From Propionivibrio sp. (GTDB lineage Bacteria; Pseudomonadota; Gammaproteobacteria; Burkholderiales; Rhodocyclaceae): a stretch of DNA of 20,087 nucleotides. Shown here one piece after another: positions 1 through 8,660 of the stretch. The notes under the pieces were generated by a model that worked only from the letters and a program-made list of their open reading frames with translations, searched no databases and was not told where the DNA came from. The stretch lies in the NCBI GenBank assembly GCA_003249625.1, contig QKII01000107.1, positions 1 to 20,087 of the forward strand. Direction: 5' to 3'. Every line of letters starts with the position of its first letter. The stretch's first letter is position 1. The position numbers and the translations under genes are program-made.

Positions 1-159
1 ATCGGCTGGACGGCGGCGCAGGGTAACGGTGGCAACGTCAACGTCCTGTGCGGCGCGCGCAAGCTCGACCAGATAGAGGACAACGCCAAGGGCGGCGATG
101 TCATGCTTGACGCGGCGGATATCGCTTCGATGCGCCGGGATGCGGAGGAGATCGCCTAG
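1..159 (+). CDS. Aldo/keto reductase, C-terminal fragment (cut by window edge)
   Basis: An open frame enters at base 1 and reads 52 codons to a TAG at 157-159. The peptide contains VLCGARKLDQIEDNAKGG and ends in an acidic helix (DAADIASMRRDAEEIA). This matches the end of aldo/keto reductases, where the segment after the last barrel strand carries an 'IxGaRxxxQleeN' motif that contacts the NADP(H) phosphate, followed by a C-terminal helix. Family members reduce aldehydes and ketones with NADPH in the cytosol; the substrate cannot be told from this piece. It converges on rfaE2 with only 7 nt between the two stop codons, and no terminator is visible in that gap. The family call is from motif memory only. 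The start and catalytic Tyr/Lys/His/Asp residues lie outside the window. Confidence 0.75.
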   Translation: MGWTAAQGNGGNVNVLCGARKLDQIEDNAKGGDVMLDAADIASMRRDAEEIA

Positions 160-166
160 CTTGTCG

Positions 167-658
167 CTACAACCGGCGAATTTTCTCCAGCAACGCCGTC
201 GTCGATTTCTGGTGAATGAAGGGAATCGACACAACCTTGCCGCCCCAGCCGGTGACTTCCTGATTGCCGACGATTTTTTCCACCGGCCAGTCGCCGCCCT
301 TGACCAATACGTCGGGGCGGCAGTCGCGGATGCGTTCGATCGGTGTGTCCTCGTCGAACCAGGTGACGAGCGACACGCATTCAAGCGAGGCCATCACCGC
401 GAGGCGGTCGGCCAGCGTGTTGACCGGCCGGTCGTCGCCCTTGCCGAGGCGCTTTACCGAGGCGTCGGTGTTGAGCGCGACGATCATCGATTCGCCGAGC
501 GCGCGCGCCTGCGACAGCAGCGTGACATGACCGCGGTGCAGGATGTCGAAACAGCCGTTGGTGAATACCAGCGGGCGCGACAGTTGCGAGAGTCGGTCAG
601 CCAGGTTTTCCGGCGCGACGATTTTTGTTTCAAATGCAGGGGCGAGGTGGCTACTCAT
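167..658 (-). CDS. rfaE2: D-glycero-beta-D-manno-heptose 1-phosphate adenylyltransferase
   Basis: A 163-residue cytidylyltransferase-like protein. It transfers AMP to heptose 1-phosphate to give ADP-D-glycero-beta-D-manno-heptose, a late cytosolic step in making the LPS inner-core heptose donor. The nucleotidyltransferase signature FTNGCFDILHRGH (residues 32-44) includes the HxGH motif at 41-44, and the C-terminal HQKSTT (149-154) corresponds to the family's 'STT' nucleotide loop. Length fits the stand-alone enzyme (hldC/rfaE2), not the fused HldE of E. coli, so the kinase half (hldA) must be elsewhere. It is the last gene of a minus-strand block, 16 nt after dolP. An isomerase with the heptose-isomerase catalytic residues lies two genes upstream, which supports a heptose role. 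The ATG at 658 has only a weak, distant Shine-Dalgarno match (TTGAGG), so translation may depend partly on coupling to dolP. Confidence 0.92.
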   Translation of the reverse strand: MSSHLAPAFETKIVAPENLADRLSQLSRPLVFTNGCFDILHRGHVTLLSQARALGESMIVALNTDASVKRLGKGDDRPVNTLADRLAVMASLECVSLVTWFDEDTPIERIRDCRPDVLVKGGDWPVEKIVGNQEVTGWGGKVVSIPFIHQKSTTALLEKIRRL

Positions 659-674
659 CAGACGGTTTGAAACC

Positions 675-1921
<1,247 letters not shown>

Positions 1922-1998
1922 TCAAAATAACAGGCGGCTAGTCTAGCACTACAATCCGGGAATCTTTTGTAGCAGAGTTTGGGTTTTGCGCGCCTTCG

Positions 1999-2367
1999 CT
2001 AATCTGCGGAGAATGCATTTTTAATCCACTCTATGCATCGTTCGTCGAGGCGGTCCAGTAGCAGGCAGTCGAAGCGGCAATCGCTGGTGGCGGCGTTCTT
2101 TGCGGCGAGATAATGCTGTGCCGCAAGAATGATCCTCTGTTGCTTGCGCGCCGTGATGCTGGCGCCGGCACCGCCGAAATCAGCGTTTCTACGCAGGCGG
2201 ACTTCGGCGAAAACCAACGTTCTTTCCTCGCGGCAGATCAGGTCGATCTCGCCACCGCGACAGCGGTAGTTGCGTGTCACGATGGTCAGGCCGCGTTTCT
2301 TCAGGAAGCCAGCGGCGAGGGCTTCGGCCTGTTGCCCCGTGCGGGTCGTGGTATCGTTGTCGGCCAT
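1999..2367 (-). CDS. yraN: YraN/UPF0102 family nuclease-fold protein
   Basis: A 122-residue protein when started at the ATG at 2367 (MADNDTTTRTG). This matches the usual length of about 120 and the usual 'G..AE..A..FL...G' opening (11-22). The core GGEIDLICREERTLVFAEVR (38-57) is the restriction-endonuclease-like motif of the family, with acidic residues E40, D42 and E55. The last position is Arg rather than Lys (EVR), which is also seen in E. coli YraN. The biochemical role of the family is unsettled. An in-frame ATG at 2385 would add six residues and make the start codon overlap that of rsmI; I prefer 2367. Frame upstream of 2385 stays open by chance within rsmI. The gene diverges from rsmI, so its promoter must lie inside rsmI coding sequence. 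Confidence 0.88.
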   Translation of the reverse strand: MADNDTTTRTGQQAEALAAGFLKKRGLTIVTRNYRCRGGEIDLICREERTLVFAEVRLRRNADFGGAGASITARKQQRIILAAQHYLAAKNAATSDCRFDCLLLDRLDERCIEWIKNAFSAD

Positions 2368-2370
2368 CGA

Positions 2371-2376
2371 TAGAAT
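2371..2376 (+). promoter_or_regulatory. Candidate -10 element of rsmI (leaderless start)
   Basis: TAGAAT matches the sigma70 -10 consensus at 5 of 6 positions. Its 3' end is 7 nt before the rsmI ATG, so transcription would begin at or next to the start codon. A 17-nt spacer puts GTGGTA (2348-2353, 3 of 6) at -35. No Shine-Dalgarno sequence precedes the ATG. Inferred from pattern only. Confidence 0.4.
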
Positions 2377-2383
2377 ACTCGCC

Positions 2384-3238
2384 ATGACGGAAGAATCGCC
2401 CGCATTATATGTAGTCCCGACGCCGCTCGGAAATCTCGGCGACATGAGTCCGCGCGCGCTCGAGGTCCTTCGGCAGGTCGGCTGGGTGGCGGCGGAAGAC
2501 ACCCGGCACTCGGCCCCGCTGCTCAAGCATTTCGGCATCACCTCCCGCATGTTCGCGGCGCACGAGCATAACGAGGAGTCGGCCGCCGGGCAGATTCTCT
2601 CGCGGTTGCGCGAGGGGGAGTCGGTTGCGCTGGTATCCGACGCGGGAACGCCTGGAATTTCCGATCCGGGAGCTCGGGTTGTGGCGCGCGTGCGCGCGGC
2701 CGGTTATCGTATTGTTCCGTTGCCAGGGCCATGCGCAGCGGTCACGGCGATGTCAGCCTCCGGTCTGGTCGAGCCGCATTTCCTGTTCTACGGTTTTCTG
2801 CCGGCCAAGGCGCGTCAGCGCGAAGAGGCGTTGCGTTCATTGGCAGAGTTGCCGTATGCCTTGGTATTTTACGAGGCGCCGCACCGTATCCTGGAGACCG
2901 TCGCGGCCCTGGTGTCGGTGTTCGGTTCAGAGCGCACGCTGGTTCTCGCACGCGAACTGACCAAGCTGTTCGAGACGATCCATTCCTGTCCGCTTGGTGA
3001 AGCTCTGGTTTGGCTGCAGGCGGATGCGAACCGGCAGCGCGGCGAGTTCGTGCTGATGGTGTCCGGGGTGTCTCCGGCCGAAGACGACGGAGAGGGCGAG
3101 CGCGTGCTAAGGCTCCTGCTCGACGATGGTCTGTCGGTCAAGCAGGCAGCGCGGCTGGCGCACGGAATCACAGGCGCGGGAAAAAAGCAGCTGTACGACC
3201 GGGCTTTGGTCTGGAGAAAGGCCGGTTCGCCCGAGTAA
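2384..3238 (+). CDS. rsmI: 16S rRNA (cytidine-1402-2'-O)-methyltransferase RsmI
   Basis: A 284-residue tetrapyrrole-methylase-fold enzyme that 2'-O-methylates C1402 of 16S rRNA in the decoding centre, using S-adenosylmethionine. Family hallmarks in order: LYVVPTPLGNLGDMSPRAL near the N-terminus, AEDTRHSAPLLKHFG, the SAM-site segment LVSDAGTPGISDPGA, PLPGPCAAVTAMSASGL and FLFYGFLP. Length is standard. I chose the ATG at 2384 because the protein then begins six residues before the conserved YVVPTPLGN block; a longer in-frame extension to 2270 would run antisense through the yraN start. It diverges from yraN with 16 nt between start codons, as in E. coli (yraL/yraN region, minus lpoA). An intrinsic terminator follows at 3310-3342. 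Confidence 0.95.
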   Translation: MTEESPALYVVPTPLGNLGDMSPRALEVLRQVGWVAAEDTRHSAPLLKHFGITSRMFAAHEHNEESAAGQILSRLREGESVALVSDAGTPGISDPGARVVARVRAAGYRIVPLPGPCAAVTAMSASGLVEPHFLFYGFLPAKARQREEALRSLAELPYALVFYEAPHRILETVAALVSVFGSERTLVLARELTKLFETIHSCPLGEALVWLQADANRQRGEFVLMVSGVSPAEDDGEGERVLRLLLDDGLSVKQAARLAHGITGAGKKQLYDRALVWRKAGSPE

Positions 3239-3309
3239 GGCATCTTTGCACCGTGTTCAACGGCTTTTCATATTTATGGCGCAATCAAGGTGCCTGATCT
3301 ATATACCTT

Positions 3310-3342
3310 AAGGAGGGGCGTGGCTTTTTCCCCTCTTTTTTT
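3310..3342 (+). terminator. Intrinsic terminator after rsmI
   Basis: GAGGGG (3313-3318) pairs with CCCCTC (3330-3335), extendable at the base by A-T and G-T pairs. The loop is 11 nt and a run of seven T follows at 3336-3342. It separates rsmI from the histidine kinase. The AAGGAGG at 3310-3316 looks like a ribosome-binding site but no reading frame follows it; it is the 5' arm of the stem. Confidence 0.8.
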
Positions 3343-3363
3343 GTCTCGTCGGCTGGAGTCGTA

Positions 3364-5322
3364 ATGAACCGTCCGCCATTTGCTCCCGAAACGGTCAGCC
3401 TGATCGAGCGCCTGCGGAAAATCAACCAGACGGTGCTGGCTGCGGCATTGGCAATCGTCGCGCTGGTTGTGGTCGCCAGTGGTTTTTTTCTCAACCTGCG
3501 TGCGCTTGTCGTTGACCACCAGTCCGCCGCCAAAGTCATGGCGGAGAACGCAGGGGCGGCTCTGCTCTTCGGTGACAGGCAAGCTGCCGACGATTTGCTC
3601 GCTTCATTGCTGCATTCCCCGAATGTTTCTGCCGGGGCGCTCTACGATCGCGAGGGGCGGCTTTTCGCCAGGCGCAGCGTATCCGATGCCGTCGTCCCCG
3701 AAACTCTTGAACATTCAGAGGTGACCGTGCTTTACCAGGCACGGTCCATTCGTATCGCTGAGTCTGTCGCTCAGGGTGGCGAGCCGGTAGGGGTTCTGCT
3801 GGTCGACGTCGATTTGCTTCCCGTATTCCGCATGGCGGGTTGGCAGGCGTTGATCATCTTGCTGGCGGTTGTCGCGGCGCTCTTTTTGGCGCGCTGGATG
3901 GTGGTCAGGTTGAGTGGCTCAGTTTTGTTGCCACTCGATCGCTTGAACCGCCTGATGGACGATGTGTCGCAGAAACGGGATTACAGCCTGCGCGCCGAGG
4001 CGTCTGCGGTAGTCGAGCTGGACCGGCTTGGCGTCGGGTTCAATGCGATGCTTGAGCAGATCCGCTTGCGCGACGAATGGTTGGCCGCCCAACGCGATCG
4101 TCTGGAAATCGCGGTGGCGGAGAGGACGGCGGAGTTGCTTAAGGCGAAGGAGGCTGCGGATGCTGCCAATCTGGCCAAAAGTGCTTTTTTGTCGAACATG
4201 AGCCACGAGATTCGTACGCCAATGAATGTCATTCTCGGCATGGCCAATATCCTGCGTCGGGGAGGCGTTACGCCCTTGCAGGCCGAGTACCTTGAAAAGA
4301 TAGACGCTGCTGGCGCACACTTGCTGAGCCTCATCAACAACATTCTCGATCTGTCGAAGATCGAGGCTGGCAAGTTCGAGCTCGACGAGGCTCCGGTTGA
4401 TGTCGCGGAACTGGTTGCCAACGTGCGCTCGATCATGGCTGAGCGGGCCGAGAACAAAGGCGTGGTACTGGAAATCCAGATAATCGGACTGGCCGCGCCG
4501 CTGCTTGGCGACTCGATGCGGTTGCGTCAGGCATTGATCAACTACACCATCAACGCCATCAAGTTCAGCGAGGCCGGCACGATCATCTTGCGCGCCTATC
4601 CTTTGGAGGAGAGTGACCAGGCGGTCATCGTGCGTTTCGAGGTCGAGGATCAGGGGGTAGGGGTGGCGCCCGAGGCTATGCCACGACTCTTCGGGGCCTT
4701 CGAGCAGGCAGACAATTCGACGACCCGGCGCTACGGCGGGACCGGACTGGGCCTGGCCATAACCCGCCATTTGGCGCGGTTGATGGGGGGAGATGCGGGG
4801 TTGGAAAGTCAGCAGGGACGTGGCAGCACCTTCTGGTTTTCGGCGCGGTTGAGTCGTTGCGGCGGCACACCGGACAAGCACGACACACAAGAGAGACACG
4901 TGTCTGCCAGTGCAGAGGACTCGCTTCGGCGACGCCATGCCGGCAAGCGGATTCTGGTCGTTGATGACGATCCGATGAATCGCGACGTGGCGCGGCTGAC
5001 GCTCGCTGAAAGCGGCCTCATCGTCGATCTCGCCGAGGATGGCCGGCAGGCACTTGAGCAGTCCGCGGCGCGGGATTACGCGTTGCTCCTGATGGACGTG
5101 CAAATGCCGGTCATGGATGGCCTCGATGCGACCCGAGCGATTCGTACGCGGCCCGATGGTGCGTCGGTGCCCATCGTTGCAATGACTGCCAACGCCTTTG
5201 CCGAGGATAAGGAACTTTGCCTCCAGGCGGGAATGAACGATTTTCTGGCCAAGCCCATTGACCCTGAATTGCTGTTTTCCACCTTACTCCGCTGGCTGGA
5301 TCGTCGCGGTTCGATGGAGTGA
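3364..5322 (+). CDS. Hybrid sensor histidine kinase with C-terminal receiver domain
   Basis: A 652-residue inner-membrane hybrid kinase. The first membrane helix is at about residues 21-45. A periplasmic sensor region of about 110 residues follows (46-155), resembling the CHASE8 type ([19 protein letters not shown]). The second helix is at 158-180, then a HAMP linker (182-235) and a coiled-coil signalling helix (236-272). The HisKA domain has the phospho-acceptor H281 in [14 protein letters not shown]. The ATPase domain has N393/N397, DQGVG at 429-433 and GGTGLGL at 458-464. A linker leads to a receiver domain with acidic pocket D534-D536, phospho-acceptor D578 ([12 protein letters not shown]), T608 and K630. 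There is no HPt or output domain, so phosphate must pass to a separate protein; no response regulator or HPt gene is in the window. A GGAG stands 7 nt before the ATG. The ligand is unknown; the domain calls are firm, the CHASE8 label is tentative. Confidence 0.93.
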   Translation: MNRPPFAPETVSLIERLRKINQTVLAAALAIVALVVVASGFFLNLRALVVDHQSAAKVMAENAGAALLFGDRQAADDLLASLLHSPNVSAGALYDREGRLFARRSVSDAVVPETLEHSEVTVLYQARSIRIAESVAQGGEPVGVLLVDVDLLPVFRMAGWQALIILLAVVAALFLARWMVVRLSGSVLLPLDRLNRLMDDVSQKRDYSLRAEASAVVELDRLGVGFNAMLEQIRLRDEWLAAQRDRLEIAVAERTAELLKAKEAADAANLAKSAFLSNMSHEIRTPMNVILGMANILRRGGVTPLQAEYLEKIDAAGAHLLSLINNILDLSKIEAGKFELDEAPVDVAELVANVRSIMAERAENKGVVLEIQIIGLAAPLLGDSMRLRQALINYTINAIKFSEAGTIILRAYPLEESDQAVIVRFEVEDQGVGVAPEAMPRLFGAFEQADNSTTRRYGGTGLGLAITRHLARLMGGDAGLESQQGRGSTFWFSARLSRCGGTPDKHDTQERHVSASAEDSLRRRHAGKRILVVDDDPMNRDVARLTLAESGLIVDLAEDGRQALEQSAARDYALLLMDVQMPVMDGLDATRAIRTRPDGASVPIVAMTANAFAEDKELCLQAGMNDFLAKPIDPELLFSTLLRWLDRRGSME

Positions 5323-5345
5323 GAGCGCTTCACGCCGCGCTTTTC
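5321..5345 (+). terminator. Possible weak terminator after the histidine kinase
   Basis: AGCGC (5324-5328) can pair with GCGCT (5337-5341), extended weakly by A-T and G-T pairs, with an 8-nt loop and TTTTC at the end. The stem is short, so termination would be partial at best. Confidence 0.3.
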
Positions 5346-5348
5346 ATC

Positions 5349-5354
5349 TAGAAT
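5349..5354 (+). promoter_or_regulatory. Candidate -10 element for pyrC
   Basis: TAGAAT matches 5 of 6 consensus bases and lies 27 nt before the pyrC ATG, giving a leader of about 20 nt. No good -35 is visible at the right distance. The pyrC start has no clear Shine-Dalgarno sequence. Confidence 0.35.
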
Positions 5355-5381
5355 TCGCCGATCCCGTACAGAATCGAAATC

Positions 5382-6416
5382 ATGCAGATTACCTTTACCC
5401 GACCCGACGACTGGCACTTGCACCTGCGCGATGGCGACGCGCTGCAGGCTGTCGTGCCGCATAGCTCGCGCCAGTTCGCACGCGCCATCATCATGCCCAA
5501 CCTCCGGCCACCGGTAACGACGGTTGCAGCGGCGGCCGACTATCGGAAACGCATTTTGGCCGCTGTGCCAGTCGGTGCTGACTTCGAGCCGTTGATGACC
5601 TTGTACCTGACCGACAACACCCCCGCGGACGAAATCCGGCGGGCGGTGGAGAGCGGTTTCGTTAAGGCGGTCAAACTATACCCGGCCGGCGCGACGACGA
5701 ATTCCGACGCCGGGGTCACCGATCTGGCGAAATGCGATGCGGTGCTGGCGGAAATGGAGAAGGCCGGGATGCCGTTGCTGATGCACGGCGAAGTGACCGA
5801 TCCGGCCATTGACATCTTCGATCGCGAAAACATTTTCATAGACACCGTGCTGCAGCCTTTGCTGGCGCGGCGGCCGGGGCTGCGCGTGGTGTTCGAACAC
5901 ATCACTACGAAGGCCGCGGCTGACTACGTGGCTTCGGCCGGAAGCAACGTAGCGGCGACGATCACCGCGCATCACCTGCTTTACAACCGCAATGCCCTTC
6001 TTGTAGGTGGTGTACGGCCGCATTACTACTGCTTGCCGGTGCTCAAGCGCGAAACGCATCGCCTGGCACTGGTCGCCGCCGCGACGTCGGGAAGTGCGAA
6101 ATTTTTCCTGGGGACGGACTCGGCGCCGCACGCGCGCCATACCAAGGAGGCGTCCTGCGGTTGTGCGGGGTGTTATACGGCGTTAACTGCGCTTGAACTG
6201 TACGCAGAGGCGTTTGACGCGGCAGGCGCACTGGATAACCTCGAATCCTTTGCCAGCTTCAACGGTGCTGATTTCTATCGCTTGCCGCGCAACACCGGTA
6301 CGGTGACGCTGGAGCGGCAGGCATGTACTGTGCCGGAAAAGCTGCCATATGGGGCGGGAGAAGAACTGGTTCCCATGCGCGCCGGTGAAGCGGTTGCGTG
6401 GAAACTCGTCGGTTGA
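5382..6416 (+). CDS. pyrC: Dihydroorotase (class II)
   Basis: A 344-residue zinc amidohydrolase that interconverts N-carbamoyl-L-aspartate and dihydroorotate in cytosolic pyrimidine synthesis. The N-terminal metal motif HLHLR is at 12-16. The carboxylated-lysine equivalent is K98 in [13 protein letters not shown]. Further metal ligands are H135 (MHGE) and H173 (FEHITT), and the catalytic Asp is D246 in LGTDSAPH. Length and motif spacing match the E. coli PyrC type, not the longer class I enzymes. It is 59 nt after the hybrid kinase and probably has its own promoter. No other pyr gene is nearby. The protein is complete with all key residues present. Confidence 0.97.
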   Translation: MQITFTRPDDWHLHLRDGDALQAVVPHSSRQFARAIIMPNLRPPVTTVAAAADYRKRILAAVPVGADFEPLMTLYLTDNTPADEIRRAVESGFVKAVKLYPAGATTNSDAGVTDLAKCDAVLAEMEKAGMPLLMHGEVTDPAIDIFDRENIFIDTVLQPLLARRPGLRVVFEHITTKAAADYVASAGSNVAATITAHHLLYNRNALLVGGVRPHYYCLPVLKRETHRLALVAAATSGSAKFFLGTDSAPHARHTKEASCGCAGCYTALTALELYAEAFDAAGALDNLESFASFNGADFYRLPRNTGTVTLERQACTVPEKLPYGAGEELVPMRAGEAVAWKLVG

Positions 6417-6448
6417 TTGCGGTGGTGCGACTCTCCGGGAGGATAGCG

Positions 6449-6895
6449 GTGCGTTTCGTTCAATGCCTGCCTTTTGTACTCTTGCCCATGCTTGCTGCTT
6501 GCAGCGACCTGCGGGCGACTTTTGAAATCCGTGGCAGTGCCCATTCCTTGAGTCTTATCCGGGTGACAGGCATGCCGTGGGAAAGCCGGGCCAAGTACTC
6601 GCTGGTTGCTTCCCGGATGCCCGATTGCCAGCGCCGGCACGCCATGTCCGAGGCCGGGCTGACGGCGAAGGTCGAGGTGTTCTCTCCCGGCAACGATGCC
6701 TGGATTCTTCGTCAGAACGGCCAAATGTTCGTTGCCGAGACCAGGACCTGCGAAGGCTTTGCGCGGCTAGACAAGGAGCCCGATACCGGCTTGGGAGAGT
6801 TGATGGGCGTGTTCGAAATGAAGGGGGAAGCGCTGGTGTTTTCGCCTGCGAAGAAGCCAGAGCCACCTTCACCGGAGACGACGCCGACGAACTGA
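6449..6895 (+). CDS. Small predicted lipoprotein, function unknown
   Basis: I do not recognise this protein. I chose the GTG at 6449, which lies 6 nt after a strong GGGAGG (6437-6442); this gives 148 residues with MRFVQ, a hydrophobic core and a lipobox LAAC with Cys at 18. An in-frame ATG at 6398 would add 17 residues, overlap pyrC and put charged residues before the signal. The mature part is about 130 residues and contains two more cysteines (C60, C101) that could form a disulfide. It is mixed alpha/beta in character and ends in a Pro/Glu/Thr tail (EPPSPETTPTN) that is probably disordered. The residue after the lipid Cys is Ser, consistent with the outer membrane. It starts 32 nt after pyrC and is probably co-transcribed. 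Its stop lies in the rnpB promoter region. Confidence 0.7.
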   Translation: MRFVQCLPFVLLPMLAACSDLRATFEIRGSAHSLSLIRVTGMPWESRAKYSLVASRMPDCQRRHAMSEAGLTAKVEVFSPGNDAWILRQNGQMFVAETRTCEGFARLDKEPDTGLGELMGVFEMKGEALVFSPAKKPEPPSPETTPTN

Positions 6896-6922
6896 ACGGG
6901 GCGCGGTCCGGCAGCGTATAAT
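6892..6922 (+). promoter_or_regulatory. rnpB promoter
   Basis: A perfect sigma70 -10 TATAAT is at 6917-6922, and initiation about 7 nt later coincides with the first base of the RNase P RNA P1 helix. The -35 is weak: CTGAAC/TGAACG around 6892-6898, which includes the stop codon of the lipoprotein gene. A consensus -10 with a poor -35 may be offset by upstream contacts. Confidence 0.75.
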
Positions 6923-6928
6923 CAAGGT

Positions 6929-7295
6929 GGGAAGTCGGCCAGGCAACCGCTGCGCGCTTCGGCGCGGGGAGGAAAGTCCGGGCTTCACAGAGCAGGATGC
7001 CGGTTAACGACCGGGCACCGTGAGGTGACGGAAAGTGCAACAGAGAATAGACCGCCGATGGCCCAATGCAGGCAACTGCGGGCACAGGCAAGGGTGAAAC
7101 GGCGAGGTAAGAGCTCACCGCGGACGTGGCAACACGGACGGCACGGCAAACCCCATCCGAAGCAAGGCCAAATAGGGAAGCGCATGGCGTGGCTCGCGTT
7201 GCTTCCGGGTAGGCTGCTTGAGCGTACTGGCAACAGTGCGCCTAGAGGAATGGTTGCCCACGACAGAACCCGGCTTATCGGCCGACTTCCCCCTC
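6929..7295 (+). ncRNA. rnpB: RNase P RNA (bacterial type A)
   Basis: This is the catalytic RNA that, with the RnpA protein, matures the 5' ends of tRNA precursors. The conserved core GAGGAAAGTCCGGGC is at 6969-6983. ACAGAGAATAGACCGCCGATGG begins near 7039. GGCAAACCCCATCCGAAGCAAGGCCAAATAGG lies around 7145-7177, then GGGTAGGCTGCTTGAG near 7207 and CACGACAGAACCCGGCTTATCGG at about 7259-7281. The ends are set by a 12-bp P1 helix: 6929-6940 is the reverse complement of 7280-7291. A T-rich stretch (CACTTTTTC, from 7295) follows and probably ends transcription. The reading frames that cross this segment are not genes. Boundaries are good to a few bases. Confidence 0.97.
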
Positions 7296-7401
7296 ACTTT
7301 TTCTGTTCTCCGGTTTTGGTCCATGACGGCGGCGACGCGGTGGTAGACTGGCATACGCTTTTCAGTGTGATTTTGATCAACGTAGATAAACGCGGAGGGG
7401 A

Positions 7402-8370
7402 ATGATGAAAGGTATTTGTCGGATTTTGCTGTCACTGCTGGCGACGCTGACGGCTTTGTCCGTCCATGCGGCAAACTGGCCGACACAGACAGTTCGCGTG
7501 GTGGTGCCCACTCCGGCGGGCAGTTCGGTCGATGTCGTCGCACGGATCGTTGCTGAGCAACTCGGTGGTCGGCTCGGACAGACGGTTATCGTGGAGAACA
7601 AGGGCGGTGCTGGCGGCACCATCGGTGCGGATGCTGTCGTCAAGTCGCGCGATGGCCACACCTTCTTCCTTGCCTACAACGGGCCGGTGACCGTTGCTCC
7701 CGCCATGTTCCCCAAGCTACCGTACAACCCGCAGCGCGATCTGCTGCCGATCATTCTGGCGGTGACGCAGCCGAACGTCCTGGCCGTGCGTTCCGATCTC
7801 AAGGTCGATTCACTGAAGGCGCTGGTTGCTTTGGCCAAGAGTCGTCCGGGCAAGATCGATTATGCGTCTGTCGGCAACGGCTCGTTGTCGCATCTGGCGA
7901 TGGAAATGCTCAAGATGAAGAGCGATACTTTCCTGCTGCATATCCCGTTCACCGGCGGTCCGGCGGCATCGCTGGCTCTGGGGCGCGGCGATGTGCAAGT
8001 GCTTTTCTCCGCGCTGTCGAACGTGCAGCCGCTGGTTCGCGACGGAAAAGTGAAGTTGATTGCCGTGTCCAATGCCAAGCGTTCGGCCGCGCTTCCGGAT
8101 CTGCCGACGGTCGCAGAGCAGGGCTTCCCGGGCTTCGATGCAACGACCTGGAACGGCTTCATGGCGCCGGCTGGCACGCCGAAGGATGTCGTGCAGCGTC
8201 TGAACAAGGAAATCGGGGAAATCCTCGCGTTGCCGGAAGTACAGAAGAAGCTGCTTGTCGCAGGGGCCGAGACGGCCGGTGGTTCAGTGGAGCAGTTCGC
8301 CGCGTTGCTGAAGAGCGAAACGGCGAACTGGGCGGCGGTCATCGAGCGCACTGGAATCAAGCCGGATTGA
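7402..8370 (+). CDS. Bug-family tripartite tricarboxylate transporter substrate-binding protein
   Basis: A 322-residue periplasmic binding protein. A signal peptide ends at about residue 23 (SVHA|ANWP). The mature protein starts with the Bug signature WPTQTVRVVVPTPAGSSVDVVAR, then LGGRLGQTVIVENKGGAGGTIGADAV, YASVGNGSLSHLA and the C-terminal lobe motif LPDLPTVAEQGFPGF. Bug proteins bind small carboxylates or similar ligands and deliver them to TctAB-type permeases or to sensors; the ligand cannot be told. No tctA or tctB is nearby, which is common for Bug genes in betaproteobacteria. There are two adjacent ATGs: GGAGG (7394-7398) is 3 nt from the first and 6 nt from the second (7405), so the second may be the true start. 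A strong terminator follows. Confidence 0.93.
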   Translation: MMKGICRILLSLLATLTALSVHAANWPTQTVRVVVPTPAGSSVDVVARIVAEQLGGRLGQTVIVENKGGAGGTIGADAVVKSRDGHTFFLAYNGPVTVAPAMFPKLPYNPQRDLLPIILAVTQPNVLAVRSDLKVDSLKALVALAKSRPGKIDYASVGNGSLSHLAMEMLKMKSDTFLLHIPFTGGPAASLALGRGDVQVLFSALSNVQPLVRDGKVKLIAVSNAKRSAALPDLPTVAEQGFPGFDATTWNGFMAPAGTPKDVVQRLNKEIGEILALPEVQKKLLVAGAETAGGSVEQFAALLKSETANWAAVIERTGIKPD

Positions 8371-8425
8371 TTCTTTGACGTCGGCAGACGGCGTAATCCA
8401 GGCAATTCTTTCAATATAAATTTTC

Positions 8426-8463
8426 AAAAAAGCGGCAGGCGATTTTTCGTCTGCCGCTTTTTT
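8426..8463. terminator. Strong, probably bidirectional intrinsic terminator
   Basis: Bases 8426-8441 (six A, then GCGGCAGGCG) pair with 8448-8463 (CGTCTGCCGC, then six T) over 16 bp with a single G-T pair and a 6-nt loop. T-runs occur on both strands. It ends the Bug gene transcript and insulates the dcw cluster from upstream transcription. Confidence 0.92.
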
Positions 8464-8464
8464 G

Positions 8465-8660
8465 TGCCACCGGACGTGTCGTTATCTGACTTTCGGCTTA
8501 ACTCTGTCACAAAGCACTTTAACTAAAATTTTCTTGTTATTGTTTTTTAAAGGTATTTTATTTTTGTCGTTGAGTATATAAGTGTGCGCTAAGTCATTGT
8601 AGTCATTGAGGAAAGTTACAAAAAACTTCTTGCTTTGCCCAATTCTTTATCTTAAAGTGG
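8465..8660 (+). promoter_or_regulatory. AT-rich promoter region of the dcw cluster
   Basis: This gene-free stretch is markedly AT-rich compared with its surroundings, especially 8500-8656, as expected of a strong regulated promoter region. Candidate elements are TTGTTA (8534-8539) with TTTTAT (8556-8561), and TTGCTT (8630-8635) with TTAAAG (8652-8657). The latter would place the MraZ boxes at the -10 and start site. Two copies of AGTCATTG (8592-8599 and 8601-8608) sit 9 bp apart. I see no small gene here. The exact promoter is not resolved by eye. Confidence 0.5.

Noticed and set aside
2270..2383. Longer start for rsmI
   Set aside because: Would add 38 residues that lie antisense to the yraN coding region and have no counterpart in the RsmI family.
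3310..3316. AAGGAGG as a ribosome-binding site for a small gene
   Set aside because: No start codon and reading frame follow at a usable distance; the bases form the 5' arm of an intrinsic terminator.
3919..5103. A 394-codon open frame antisense to the histidine kinase
   Set aside because: It mirrors the high-GC codon pattern of the sense gene, has no recognisable domains, and the sense protein is complete with all catalytic motifs.
6985..7405. Open frames on both strands across 6985-7405
   Set aside because: They cover the RNase P RNA, whose conserved core and closing P1 helix explain the sequence.
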